Positions 46,761 to 54,642 of a DNA stretch of 64,000 bases are shown here, piece by piece. Positions within the stretch are counted from its first letter, which is position 1. Each line of letters begins with the position of its first letter. Both the position numbers and the translations under genes were made by a program. Source of the stretch: Halosaccharopolyspora lacisalsi (GTDB taxonomy: Bacteria > Actinomycetota > Actinomycetes > Mycobacteriales > Pseudonocardiaceae); assembly GCF_014137975.1 (NCBI RefSeq), contig NZ_JACGWZ010000001.1:372001-436000 (forward strand), written 5' to 3'. The notes beneath the pieces were generated by a model. That model was not told where the DNA came from, did no database searches, and saw nothing but the letters and a program-made list of their open reading frames with translations.

Positions 46761-47546
46761 GTGACCGATGCCGCTTCCGTGCTCGAACCGTTGGCCGCCC
46801 GCTACGCGTCCTGGCTGAGGTTGTCGGAGGAATCCACCGCCGACACCTCGGACGAGGACCCCGACACCGTCGTGCTGATGCCGATGGTGCTGCGCATCGA
46901 ACGTGCGGAGCCGCCACGGCGCACGGCGCTGCTGGAGGCTGCGGCCACGGCGGCGTTGGCGGTGTGCCTGGACGAGCGTTGCGCGCCCGGCGGGGAGTGG
47001 CACGAGGCCGTGCACGCCTGGACCTCGGGACGCATTCGCAAGGTGACCAGGCGTGCCCGGGGCTCGCACTGGAACGCCGTGCAGTCGTTGCCGGGAATCA
47101 CCGTGAACAGCGGCGATGCGGAGGTTCGGGCGTTGCTGCCGATGCGGGTGGCCGACATGCCCCGGCAGCTCACCCGGCTGCAGATCTCCGGCAGCGAGCT
47201 GGAACACGACGAGCCGGACGCCGTGCCGGAAGGCGTGCCGACACTGTGGCTCAACCCCGGGGTGGAGATGAGCGCGGGCAAGGCCGCCGCTCAGGTCGGT
47301 CACGCGAGCATGATCCTGGCCGCGCTGTTGCACGCCGACGGCCTGGGCGCCGAGCTCGAGCGGTGGAGCGAGTCGGGGCTGCGCTGTGCCGTGCGCGCTC
47401 CGGGGTCCGACAGCTGGCAGCGTTGGTGCCCGCGGGGCGACCCCGAGACGGCCTGGAGTGAGCACCGGATCGCGACGGTCCGGGACGCCGGGTTCACCGA
47501 GGTGGATCCCGGCACCGTCACCGTGCTGGCACAGTGGCCGCGGTGA
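46761..47546 (+). CDS. Peptidyl-tRNA hydrolase II family protein
   Basis: A 261-residue protein. The C-terminal 110 residues match the archaeal/eukaryotic-type PTH2 fold: WLNPGVEMSAGKAAAQVGHASMILAALL (conserved Lys and His set) and AWSEHRIATVRDAGFTEVDPGTVTVLAQ. The N-terminal 150 residues form an actinobacteria-specific domain (VLMPMVLRIERAEPPRRTALLEAAATAALAVCL) with no named role. It would recycle peptidyl-tRNA, alongside the normal Pth found elsewhere. GTG 46761 is the likeliest start, and an in-frame start at 46710 lies near the serB stop. Confidence 0.82.
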   Translation: MTDAASVLEPLAARYASWLRLSEESTADTSDEDPDTVVLMPMVLRIERAEPPRRTALLEAAATAALAVCLDERCAPGGEWHEAVHAWTSGRIRKVTRRARGSHWNAVQSLPGITVNSGDAEVRALLPMRVADMPRQLTRLQISGSELEHDEPDAVPEGVPTLWLNPGVEMSAGKAAAQVGHASMILAALLHADGLGAELERWSESGLRCAVRAPGSDSWQRWCPRGDPETAWSEHRIATVRDAGFTEVDPGTVTVLAQWPR

Positions 47547-47802
47547 GGCCGGCCGAGGAGTTGCTTCACGAGGGGCCGGTGGCGGTCGCGCGCTCGATGA
47601 CGCCGGACGCCGCTCGGGGGCGCCCCGAGAATCACCTCGGCCGAAAGTACGAGACACGACTGTTCCTCCAACCGCTCGACTGAGCGAATATCGGCGGTTC
47701 GGCCGAGGTGCGCCGGCGGATTTTCCGGATACTTTTGAACTCGGCGGGAGAGAAGTCCCGTGATTCCGCGGACCGGATCGGTCGGTCGAGAGAGCAGTTC
47801 GG

Positions 47803-48834
47803 GTGATGTGCGTGTCGTGTACGGCGTTCGCTCCGGAATACCGGGGTTCGCTCGGGGAAATGTCGGTCAATACGGCTTACTCGCAGGTGTTGGAGGAGGC
47901 GTACGGCCGCGAGCGTCGAGCGGAGGAGGCGCGGGATTGGCTGGAAGTGGCCCATGCCCGCTTGGCGGTGGCCGAGGCGTGCCGGCGCCTGGGCCGGCTC
48001 GATCAGGCGGAGGCCGCGTGGAAGGCGAGTTACCGTACCGCGAGATCGCTGCCGGATTCCGGAGCCATGGCCTGGGCGCTGTGGAGCGGGGGAACGTTGG
48101 CTCGTCAGAGCGGCCAGCTGGACATGGCGCTGCGGTGGCTGCAGCGTGCTTACCGGTTGGCGCGCGAGGGGGAGGACGAGCACGCGTGTGGATACGCCCT
48201 GGCCGGGATAGCGGAGACCCGCCGGATACGGGGTGAGCACGAGGAGTCGAGGACGCTGCACCAGCGGATTCTGACCGAAGCCCGCCAACGGGACGAGACG
48301 CGGCACATCGTCTGGGCACTCGAGGGAATCGCACAGATCGATCGCACTCTCGGGGACCTGGAGACGGCCCGGAGTGGTTTCGCCGAGGCCCGTGACATCG
48401 CGCGGCGGGGGAGTGACTTCCGGGGGTATGCCTGGGCACTACGCGGCCTGGCCGATGTGTCCTCCCTCGAAGGTGAGTGCGAGCCGGCCTTGGAGCTGCT
48501 GCGGTGGGCCGAACGGACCTGCCGTGAGATGGACCTGATCAGTGCCTTCGCCTACTGCCGGAAGATGCGGGGGAACGTGCTGTACCGGGCGGAGCGGTTC
48601 GCCGAGGCCGAGCAGGTCTACGGGGAGGCGTTCGTGGAGTTTCAGGGCATCCACGAACCGCGCGGGAGCGCCCTGGCGCGCCTGGGCACGCTGAAAAGCC
48701 AGCACCGGCTCGGCCGGGACCGTAGCGCGACGCGCCACGATCTCCTCGCACTGTACGAGTCCCTCGACAGTCATCAATTGCACCACACGCGCTCCATGGT
48801 CGAAAAAGCCCTTTTCGAGCTCACGGGCGAATGA
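47803..48834 (+). CDS. Tetratricopeptide-repeat protein
   Basis: A 343-residue soluble solenoid built from about seven TPR-like helical pairs (AHARLAVAEACRRLGRLDQAEAAWKASYRTAR, GAMAWALWSGGTLARQSGQLDMALRWLQRAYRLAREG, HACGYALAGIAETRRIRGEHEESRTLHQRIL and so on). No DNA-binding domain is seen, so it is not an ordinary TPR activator. ATG 47860 (after GGGGAA) is an alternative start that removes an N-terminal CVSC stretch. It lies 89 bp before a polyprenyl diphosphate synthase gene on the same strand, and the two may form a unit. Confidence 0.78.
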   Translation: MMCVSCTAFAPEYRGSLGEMSVNTAYSQVLEEAYGRERRAEEARDWLEVAHARLAVAEACRRLGRLDQAEAAWKASYRTARSLPDSGAMAWALWSGGTLARQSGQLDMALRWLQRAYRLAREGEDEHACGYALAGIAETRRIRGEHEESRTLHQRILTEARQRDETRHIVWALEGIAQIDRTLGDLETARSGFAEARDIARRGSDFRGYAWALRGLADVSSLEGECEPALELLRWAERTCREMDLISAFAYCRKMRGNVLYRAERFAEAEQVYGEAFVEFQGIHEPRGSALARLGTLKSQHRLGRDRSATRHDLLALYESLDSHQLHHTRSMVEKALFELTGE

Positions 48835-48923
48835 TTCGGAAAAGTCGGTGACCGTGCGGAACGGAACATTTTTCCTTTCGGTGACGTCGCCGCTGTAATC
48901 GTGTTTTTCGAAGGGGAAACTGC

Positions 48924-50033
48924 ATGGTACTGACACAGTATTCTTCCGACATGGTTCTTCCCGGCATGGAGGAGGTCCGTGAGCGTGTCGACGTCCGGAT
49001 GAGGGATTTCGTCGACAGGCAGCGAACTTGTTCGGCGGCGTTGCTGCCCGAGCGGGGAGATCGCTTCTCCTGGTCCGTGGCCATGGACGATCTTCACCGT
49101 TTCGTCGGGCGCGGCAAGCGCCTGCGCGCTGCTTTCTGCTACTGGGGCTGGCGTGGGGCGGGGGGTGATCCGGATGACGAGGGGATCATCACCGTGGCCG
49201 CCGCCGTGGAGTTGTTGCACGCGTTCGCGCTCATCCACGACGATCTGATGGACGACAGTGACACGCGTCGCGGGGAGGACTCGCTGCACCGACGACACGC
49301 CTCGTTGCACAGCTCGTCGGGTGCGGGAGGTTCCTCGGAGCACTTCGGCAAGTCCGTGGCACTGCTACTGGGAAACCTGTGCCTGGGGTGGTTTCACGAG
49401 CTGCTGGCCGAGACGACGGCTCCTCCGGAACGGGTCCGGGCCGTTCGTTCCGTGGTCTCCCAGGAGTTCCTGGAACTCGTGTTCGGCCAGTACCTCGATC
49501 TGGTGGAACAAACGGGTTTTCCCGGTTCCGTGGAGCGTTCCCGGCGCGTGATCCACTACAAGACGGCGAAGTACACGATCGAGCGCCCCCTGCATCTCGG
49601 AGGCGCGCTCGCGGGAGCCTCCCCGGGACTGCTGGACTCCTACACCGCGTACGCGGAGCCGTTGGGCGAGGCCTTTCAACTCCGCGACGACGTGCTGGGG
49701 GCCTTCGGCGACCCGGCCTCGACGGGAAAGCCCGTCGAGGACGATCTCACGACGCGCAAGGCGACCGTGCTCATGGCCACCGCTCGACGCAGGGCCACGG
49801 CCGCTCAGGCCGTCCGAATGGAGCGTGTGTTCGACAAGCCACACCTCGACGCCGAAGACGTCCAGACCCTGCGGACCCTGCTCGTCGACACCGGAGCCCT
49901 GGCGGAAATCGAAGGCGTGATCGAGGAGAGGGCCGCGGTCGCGGCCACGGAGTTGAGCACGCTTCCCGCGGATGCCCGCACACGGCACGTGCTGGACGAG
50001 CTGATCCACTCGGTCACACACCGTCGGCAGTAA
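48924..50033 (+). CDS. Polyprenyl (geranylgeranyl-type) diphosphate synthase
   Basis: A 369-residue trans-prenyltransferase that condenses isopentenyl diphosphate units. The first Asp-rich motif DDLMD lies at 106-110 (HDDLMDDSDTRRG). The second is DDVLGAFGD at 255-263, and Lys of HYKTAKYT and the upstream RGKRLRAAF contact diphosphate. A bulky-residue check upstream of the first motif (AFALIHDDLMD: Ala and Leu) suggests a medium chain, probably C20. Only the TPR gene is close enough to share a transcript. No phytoene synthase or terpene cyclase is in the window, so the product fate is unknown. Confidence 0.9.
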   Translation: MVLTQYSSDMVLPGMEEVRERVDVRMRDFVDRQRTCSAALLPERGDRFSWSVAMDDLHRFVGRGKRLRAAFCYWGWRGAGGDPDDEGIITVAAAVELLHAFALIHDDLMDDSDTRRGEDSLHRRHASLHSSSGAGGSSEHFGKSVALLLGNLCLGWFHELLAETTAPPERVRAVRSVVSQEFLELVFGQYLDLVEQTGFPGSVERSRRVIHYKTAKYTIERPLHLGGALAGASPGLLDSYTAYAEPLGEAFQLRDDVLGAFGDPASTGKPVEDDLTTRKATVLMATARRRATAAQAVRMERVFDKPHLDAEDVQTLRTLLVDTGALAEIEGVIEERAAVAATELSTLPADARTRHVLDELIHSVTHRRQ

Positions 50034-50083
50034 CACCTCACCGGCGGGGGTTCTCGTGTCCGCCGCACAGGACCGTGTCGAGT

Positions 50084-50689
50084 TCAGTCGTCGCCGACGC
50101 CTCGGGCAGCCAGTGCCTCACCCAGTTCGTCGGCGTGCCGCAGCGTGCGCACGAGGAAGGGAATGGCGAAGGCCGAGACCGAACGGTCGGCACTCCGTGC
50201 TCGCTGCGCTTCTCGTGTCTGGCTCGCCATGGTGGACAGGGCGGCCACCGCTTGCAGGGTCAGTCCGACCAGCAGTCCGACCCGCTCCGGTCGCACACCG
50301 AACCGCCGCGTGGGGCGAAGACCTCGTTCCACGGCCGCGACCAGGTCTTCGACCCGGGTGGTGAGGGTGAACAGATTCGCAGCGGCCAGAGCCGCGAGCA
50401 GCCGCAGGCACACCACGGCCGCACTGTCGAGTCCCAGCAGCCACCACTGCACGGCGAACACGAGCCCCAGCATCGGCACCAGTAGCCGCGCGATCCCCCA
50501 GCAGTGCCGCGGCGCGATACCGGCGACGAAGTAGCCGAGCACGACCATCCCCGTGACCACGCCCAGCCACAGGGGGGATCCCACCACGAGGACGAGGACC
50601 GCCAGGGACAGCAACGCCAGGAACTTCCAGCCCGCGGGCACTCGATGCAGCGGACTGGTTCCGGGCAGGTACAGGCCGAGGGGAGTCAA
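50084..50689 (-). CDS. bioN: Biotin ECF transporter T component
   Basis: A 201-residue membrane protein of the energy-coupling-factor family (BioN/CbiQ). It has four to five TM helices (LALLSLAVLVLVVGSPLWLGVVTGMVVLGYFVAGI, LVPMLGLVFAVQWWLLGL, VGLLVGLTLQAVAALS) and the coupling-helix motif E-A-x-x-A-R-G (GEALAARGV) near the C-terminus, which docks into the ATPase. TTG 50689 overlaps the bioM stop as TTGA, so translation is coupled. It links the ATPase BioM to the substrate-binding BioY at 53888-54469. Confidence 0.87.
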   Translation of the reverse strand: MTPLGLYLPGTSPLHRVPAGWKFLALLSLAVLVLVVGSPLWLGVVTGMVVLGYFVAGIAPRHCWGIARLLVPMLGLVFAVQWWLLGLDSAAVVCLRLLAALAAANLFTLTTRVEDLVAAVERGLRPTRRFGVRPERVGLLVGLTLQAVAALSTMASQTREAQRARSADRSVSAFAIPFLVRTLRHADELGEALAARGVGDD

Positions 50690-51360
50690 CCGATCAACGC
50701 CCTGTAGTGCTTCAGGGCCGTCTCGGGCAGGTCGTCGGCCACGACCCGGCCGGCATCGAGCACGATGACGCGCTCGAAGCCCTCCAACAGCTCCAGGTCG
50801 TGAGTGACCAGCACGACCTGCTGCTCCAGCTGCTCCAGCCGCTCGACGAAGCGTCGCTTGTTGCGCAGGTCGAGCAGCGTGGTGGGTTCGTCGCAGACCA
50901 GCACGTCCGGTTCCAGCACGAGCATCGAACACAGCGCCAACAGCTGTTTCTGCCCGCCCGAGAGCTGGTGGGCGGGATGCTCGGCGTATCCGTCCAGGCC
51001 GTGGCGCGCGAGCGCCTCGGCCGCCCGGTCCCGGCGTTGCGACTTCGACAGTCCCCTCCCGCGCAGCGAGAACGCGACGTCCTCGCCCGCCGTGGGCATG
51101 ACGATCTGGCTGTCGGGATTGGTGAAGACGAACCCGACCCGTTTACGGACGGCGCGCCCCTCGCGGGCCGGGTCGTGGCCGTCGACCAGTACCCTGCCCC
51201 GGCTCGGCAGCACCAAGCCGTTGATCATCCGGGCCAGCGTCGACTTGCCCGAGCCGTTGGCGCCGACGAAGGCGACCCGCCGTTCCGGCAAGCGCAGGTT
51301 CACCCCGTCGAGGACGGCATGGTCGTCGTAGTCGTGCCCGACGTCCTCGAACTCGATCAC
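50686..51360 (-). CDS. bioM: Biotin ECF transporter ATPase
   Basis: A 224-residue ABC ATPase. Walker A GANGSGKST lies at 33-41, the Q-loop region is VFTNPDSQIVMPT, the signature LSGGQKQ, Walker B LEPDVLVCDEPTT and the switch His in VVLVTHDLE. NPDSQ followed by a Met- and Pro-containing stretch is typical of ECF ATPases. Its start GTG overlaps the thiolase stop (GTGA) and its stop overlaps bioN. It powers biotin uptake with BioN and BioY. Confidence 0.9.
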   Translation of the reverse strand: MIEFEDVGHDYDDHAVLDGVNLRLPERRVAFVGANGSGKSTLARMINGLVLPSRGRVLVDGHDPAREGRAVRKRVGFVFTNPDSQIVMPTAGEDVAFSLRGRGLSKSQRRDRAAEALARHGLDGYAEHPAHQLSGGQKQLLALCSMLVLEPDVLVCDEPTTLLDLRNKRRFVERLEQLEQQVVLVTHDLELLEGFERVIVLDAGRVVADDLPETALKHYRALIG

Positions 51361-52487
51361 AACACTCGCTCCCACATCGTGGCTACACCCAGTCCGCCCC
51401 CGGAGGAGACGGCGGACAGTCCGGTGCTGTGGTCGCCGCGCACCATCCTGTCGAACAACCGCACCACCAGGATGGCACCGGAGGCACCCCAGGGGTGCCC
51501 CAGCGCGATGGCGCCACCGTCCGGACTGACCCGGTGCTCGTCGATACCGGCCGCGTCCAGGCAGGCCAGCGCCTGCCCCGCGAAGGCCTCGTTGAACTCC
51601 ACGACGCTCGGCGCCGACTCCCCGCGCTCCAGCACCTCCCGCATGGCGGGGGCGGCCCCGAGCCCCAGCCGGTTCGGATCCACCCCCGAAGTCCGTGCGT
51701 CCACCAGCCGCAGTCCCGGGAGACCACGCCGTCGACGGTAGGCCTCGCTGACCAGCAGGACGACGGCCGCCCCGTCGTTGATTCCACAGGAGTTCCCGGC
51801 CGTGGCCGTGCCGTCCGCGGTGAAGGCGGGTCGGAGTCGAGCGAGCCGCTCGGCGGTGAAGCGCTCGCGGGGCCGCTCGTCGGTGGTGGTGCCGCCGACT
51901 TCCACGAGTTCCGCGTCGAAGCGGCCGGTGCGCCGCGCCTCCACCGCGCGTGCGTGACTGCGTGCGGCGAACTCGTCCTGCCGCTCGCGGGAGATCCCGG
52001 CCTCCGCCGCGACCAGATCGGCGGCCGGCCCCATGTCCGGATCCCCGTGCTGGGGTGGGGCGAACGGTGCCCGGGTGTAGAAGCGGGGCGGTTCGGCCGC
52101 CGAACGCGGTCGCCACGCTCGCCACGGTGCCGTCGACGGGCTCTCCACCCCGCCCGCCAGGTACGCGTCGCCGACACCGGCGCGGATCATCGAGGCAGCG
52201 GTGACGATCGCGCTGAGCCCGCTGGCGCACTGGCGGTCGAGGGTCATGCCGGGAACCGCGTGCCCGAGCCCCGCCCGGAGGGCCGCGACCCTGGCCGGAT
52301 TGCCGCCGGGACCGAGGGCGTTGCCCAGCACCACGTCGGTGACCGCCTCGATCCCGACATCCTCGAGCGCCTTGGTCAGCGGCGGTGCGGCGAGCTGATC
52401 GACGGTGTGGTTCCGGAGCACGCCCCCGGCCTCGCCGACCGGGGTGCGGCGAGCCGCGACGACCACCGGTGTGCGCGGATCCGTCAT
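51357..52487 (-). CDS. Thiolase-family protein in the biotin operon (YhfS-like)
   Basis: A 376-residue thiolase. The nucleophile Cys is C87 (DRQCASGLSAI), NEAF lies near 281 and the active His is H331 (ALGHPWGASGA). The NSCGINDGAAV block is present. At the C-terminal catalytic position, where thiolases have Cys in C-x-G-G-G-x-G, it has Ser361 (AVSSGGGLG). This would weaken the acid/base step of thiolysis or condensation. It overlaps the ligase before it (ATGA) and the ATPase after it (GTGA). In Bacillus, yhfS lies next to bioY (yhfU) and a ligase (yhfT), so it probably has a role in making or salvaging a biotin precursor. Confidence 0.85.
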   Translation of the reverse strand: MTDPRTPVVVAARRTPVGEAGGVLRNHTVDQLAAPPLTKALEDVGIEAVTDVVLGNALGPGGNPARVAALRAGLGHAVPGMTLDRQCASGLSAIVTAASMIRAGVGDAYLAGGVESPSTAPWRAWRPRSAAEPPRFYTRAPFAPPQHGDPDMGPAADLVAAEAGISRERQDEFAARSHARAVEARRTGRFDAELVEVGGTTTDERPRERFTAERLARLRPAFTADGTATAGNSCGINDGAAVVLLVSEAYRRRRGLPGLRLVDARTSGVDPNRLGLGAAPAMREVLERGESAPSVVEFNEAFAGQALACLDAAGIDEHRVSPDGGAIALGHPWGASGAILVVRLFDRMVRGDHSTGLSAVSSGGGLGVATMWERVL

Positions 52488-53884
52488 GGCAGCGCCCCTC
52501 TCTCCGGTGCCTCCCACGCGCGCGCTTCCAGCGTGCCCGTCGCCAGCCGTTCGGCGATCAGCGACCGTGCGGGCTTGCCCGCCGCAGTACGGGGAAGATC
52601 GGTGGTGGCCAGCCAGCTCCGCGGTCGTTTGGCGGATTCCAGTGACTGCCGGACGCGGGAGCGCAACGCGGACAACCACGGTGGCTCGTCGGGGTCGATC
52701 TCCAGCACCGCCGTGACGATCGAGCCGAGCCGGGGGTGGGGAGTGGCCGAGACCACGACGTCGAGCACGCCCGCCACGTCGCGCACCACGGCCTCGACCT
52801 CCTCGGCAGAGACCGCTCTCGCCCCGCTGCTGATCGTCGAACTTTCCCGGCCCAGCACGGTCAGCGATCCGTCCTCGTGTCGCACGGCCCGATCCCCCAC
52901 GCTGGAGAATCCCGCACCGGGGACTCGGACCGTCCCCTCGTCGAGGTAGCCGCCGAAGGTCAGCTCGGAGCGGACCCACAGTTGCCCGGCCGTCTCGGGC
53001 GGCAGCCCGCGCTCGCCCTCGCGGACGTCGACCTCGACGCCGTCGACCGGATTCAGCGGCCCGTCACCGCGGCGAATCCCGATGAGGGAGTGCTCGGCGG
53101 CCCCGTAGTACTCGATCAGTTCGCATTCGGGGAACACGGCGTGCAACCGGCTGCGCAGCGCCGCGTCCACGCGAGCACCGCCACAGACGACCTTGTCGAC
53201 CACGCACCTCTCGCGCAGCCGTGGCTGGTGCTCCCAGATCGCCAGCAGCGCCGACAGCATCGGCGGCACGACGTGCAGCACCGTGCTTCGACGGCAGGCT
53301 TCGGCCGCCTCCGCCGCCGACCAGCGTTCGAGCAGGTGCACGTCGGCACCTTCGCGGAGCCCGTGCAGGGCGGCGAACAGGAACAGCGAGGAGCTCAGCG
53401 GTCCCGGGACCAGCACCGCGTCCCGCGCGGTCAGACCGATCTCGAAAGCGTCGAAGCTGCGCAGCCAGGAACGGCGATCGCGCGTCATGACGCGCGGCCG
53501 TCCGCTGCTGCCCGAGGTCGTGGGCAGGTAGAAGTGCGTTTCTTCGTCGCCGCGGGGTGTTACCGGGCGAGAGGTGGGGTGCGGCATCGCCTCCACGAAC
53601 CTGTCCGGGCGCGCGTCCCCGAGAACCGCTTCGTGCTCACGTGCGGTCCAGGTGGGCTCGGTGATCAGGGTCGCCGCACCGAGGAGATCCGCGCCGAGGA
53701 ACCAGCACATGCGCGAGAGCGCATCGGTGTTCGGTCCGACCGCGATGCGCGCGGGCGCGCCGGTGTCCGCCAGCTCTCGGGCGGCGCCGTGCGCACGCGC
53801 GAGCAGTTCAGGAGCGCTCAGGCTCGCGTTCTCGGAGGAAAGGTGGAGGGTGGTGGGGTCGCCGAGGACCGGAGGTGTGCGCAC
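52484..53884 (-). CDS. Acyl-CoA/AMP ligase in the biotin operon (YhfT-like)
   Basis: A 466-residue adenylate-forming enzyme. The ATP motif reads FYLPTTSGSSGRPRVMTRDRRSW, with TTSGSSGRP as a close P-loop variant. YYGAAEHSLIG replaces the usual YGxTE, GDRAVRHEDGSLTVLGRESSTISSGARAVSAEEVE is the hinge, and the C-terminal Lys lies in PRTAAGKPARS. It starts 3 bp after the bioY stop and overlaps the thiolase by 4 nt. It probably activates a fatty acid or pimelate-like acid with ATP and CoA. Together with the thiolase this is the yhfT/yhfS pair placed between bioY and bioMN. Confidence 0.82.
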   Translation of the reverse strand: MRTPPVLGDPTTLHLSSENASLSAPELLARAHGAARELADTGAPARIAVGPNTDALSRMCWFLGADLLGAATLITEPTWTAREHEAVLGDARPDRFVEAMPHPTSRPVTPRGDEETHFYLPTTSGSSGRPRVMTRDRRSWLRSFDAFEIGLTARDAVLVPGPLSSSLFLFAALHGLREGADVHLLERWSAAEAAEACRRSTVLHVVPPMLSALLAIWEHQPRLRERCVVDKVVCGGARVDAALRSRLHAVFPECELIEYYGAAEHSLIGIRRGDGPLNPVDGVEVDVREGERGLPPETAGQLWVRSELTFGGYLDEGTVRVPGAGFSSVGDRAVRHEDGSLTVLGRESSTISSGARAVSAEEVEAVVRDVAGVLDVVVSATPHPRLGSIVTAVLEIDPDEPPWLSALRSRVRQSLESAKRPRSWLATTDLPRTAAGKPARSLIAERLATGTLEARAWEAPERGALP

Positions 53885-53887
53885 GGA

Positions 53888-54469
53888 TCAGCTCCGCGCG
53901 ACGCGGGTGGGTCCGGTCAGTGACGCGGGAACCGCGCGATGGACGGCGACGGCCACGAGCGAGACGAGCACGAGCTTGACGGCGTCACCGGGGAGGAAGA
54001 CCAACGACTGGATGGCGGCTGCCCCCAGGTCACCGGTGAACGCGGCCCAGTACGGGATGCCGACGAGGTAGTCCACGACCACGCCGGCGAGGTTGGCGAG
54101 CAGGAGCACGAGCAGGCCGGGCCGGGGCGTGGCACGCCGCACGATCAGGCCGACGACCACGGCCGAGAACACCCAGCCGATCAGGAAACCACCGCTCGGG
54201 CCGAAGAAGGGGGCGATACCGCCGCGTCCACCCGACAGCAGCGGGAGCCCGAGCGCGACCAGGGCGAGAAACAGCAGCACCGACGCGCCGCCCCGGCGCG
54301 CACCCAGGATGCTGCCCGCCAGCAGCGGTCCCATGTTCTGCAGGACGACCGGTACGGCGGCCCCGCCGAGGTAGAAGCCGGGAAAGATACCGAGCACGGC
54401 GATGAACGCCGCGAAGACCACGGTTCTCGCCAGGTCCGCGGCGGGCAGGGCGTTACTCGATCCGGGCAC
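53888..54469 (-). CDS. bioY: Biotin transporter substrate-binding subunit BioY
   Basis: A 193-residue S component of the biotin ECF transporter, with six TM helices. Landmarks are TVVFAAFIAVLGIFPGFYLGGAAVPVVLQNMGPLLAGSILGARRGGASVLLFLALVALGLPLLSGGRGGIAPFFGPSGGFLIGWVFSA (the long BioY consensus with PVVLQN and GPSGGFL) and VGIPYWAAFTGDL. GTG 54469 is preceded by GGAGG. It heads the operon; an inverted repeat GTTGTCG-N9-CGACAAC lies 34 bp before the start and is a candidate operator for a biotin repressor. Confidence 0.93.
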   Translation of the reverse strand: MPGSSNALPAADLARTVVFAAFIAVLGIFPGFYLGGAAVPVVLQNMGPLLAGSILGARRGGASVLLFLALVALGLPLLSGGRGGIAPFFGPSGGFLIGWVFSAVVVGLIVRRATPRPGLLVLLLANLAGVVVDYLVGIPYWAAFTGDLGAAAIQSLVFLPGDAVKLVLVSLVAVAVHRAVPASLTGPTRVARS

Positions 54470-54502
54470 GATGCCTCCCTGGAGTCAGCCGGTCGGGCGG
54501 CC

Positions 54503-54525
54503 GTTGTCGATGGTGCGGCGACAAC
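54503..54525. promoter_or_regulatory. Inverted repeat before bioY, candidate biotin operator
   Basis: GTTGTCG-N9-CGACAAC, perfect over 7-bp arms, lies 34 bp upstream of the bioY start, where a repressor would block transcription. The outer TTGT...ACAA resembles BirA sites, but the spacing is shorter than in the classical operator. Confidence 0.5.
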
Positions 54526-54564
54526 GTACCCGGCATCGGCACGAGAACAGAAAAGATCGCGGCA

Positions 54565-54585
54565 GGTTGTGGACAGCCCACAACC
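54565..54585. terminator. Inverted repeat between the dinG and bioY genes
   Basis: GGTTGTGG-ACAGC-CCACAACC, perfect over 8-bp arms, is followed 18 bp later by GTTTCGCGCGAAAC. It lies between the dinG 3' end and the bioY promoter, so it may terminate dinG transcription or bind a regulator. Confidence 0.45.
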
Positions 54586-54603
54586 GGGCGCTTGGGCGCG
54601 GCG

Positions 54604-54617
54604 GTTTCGCGCGAAAC
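54604..54617. repeat. parS-like palindrome GTTTCGCGCGAAAC
   Basis: A perfect 14-bp palindrome that differs from the canonical ParB site GTTTCACGTGAAAC only at the two symmetrical positions 6 and 9. Related copies lie at 11.2 and 40.3 kb. Confidence 0.55.
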
Positions 54618-54642
54618 AGCGCCGGCGACGGTGCCGCCGGGG

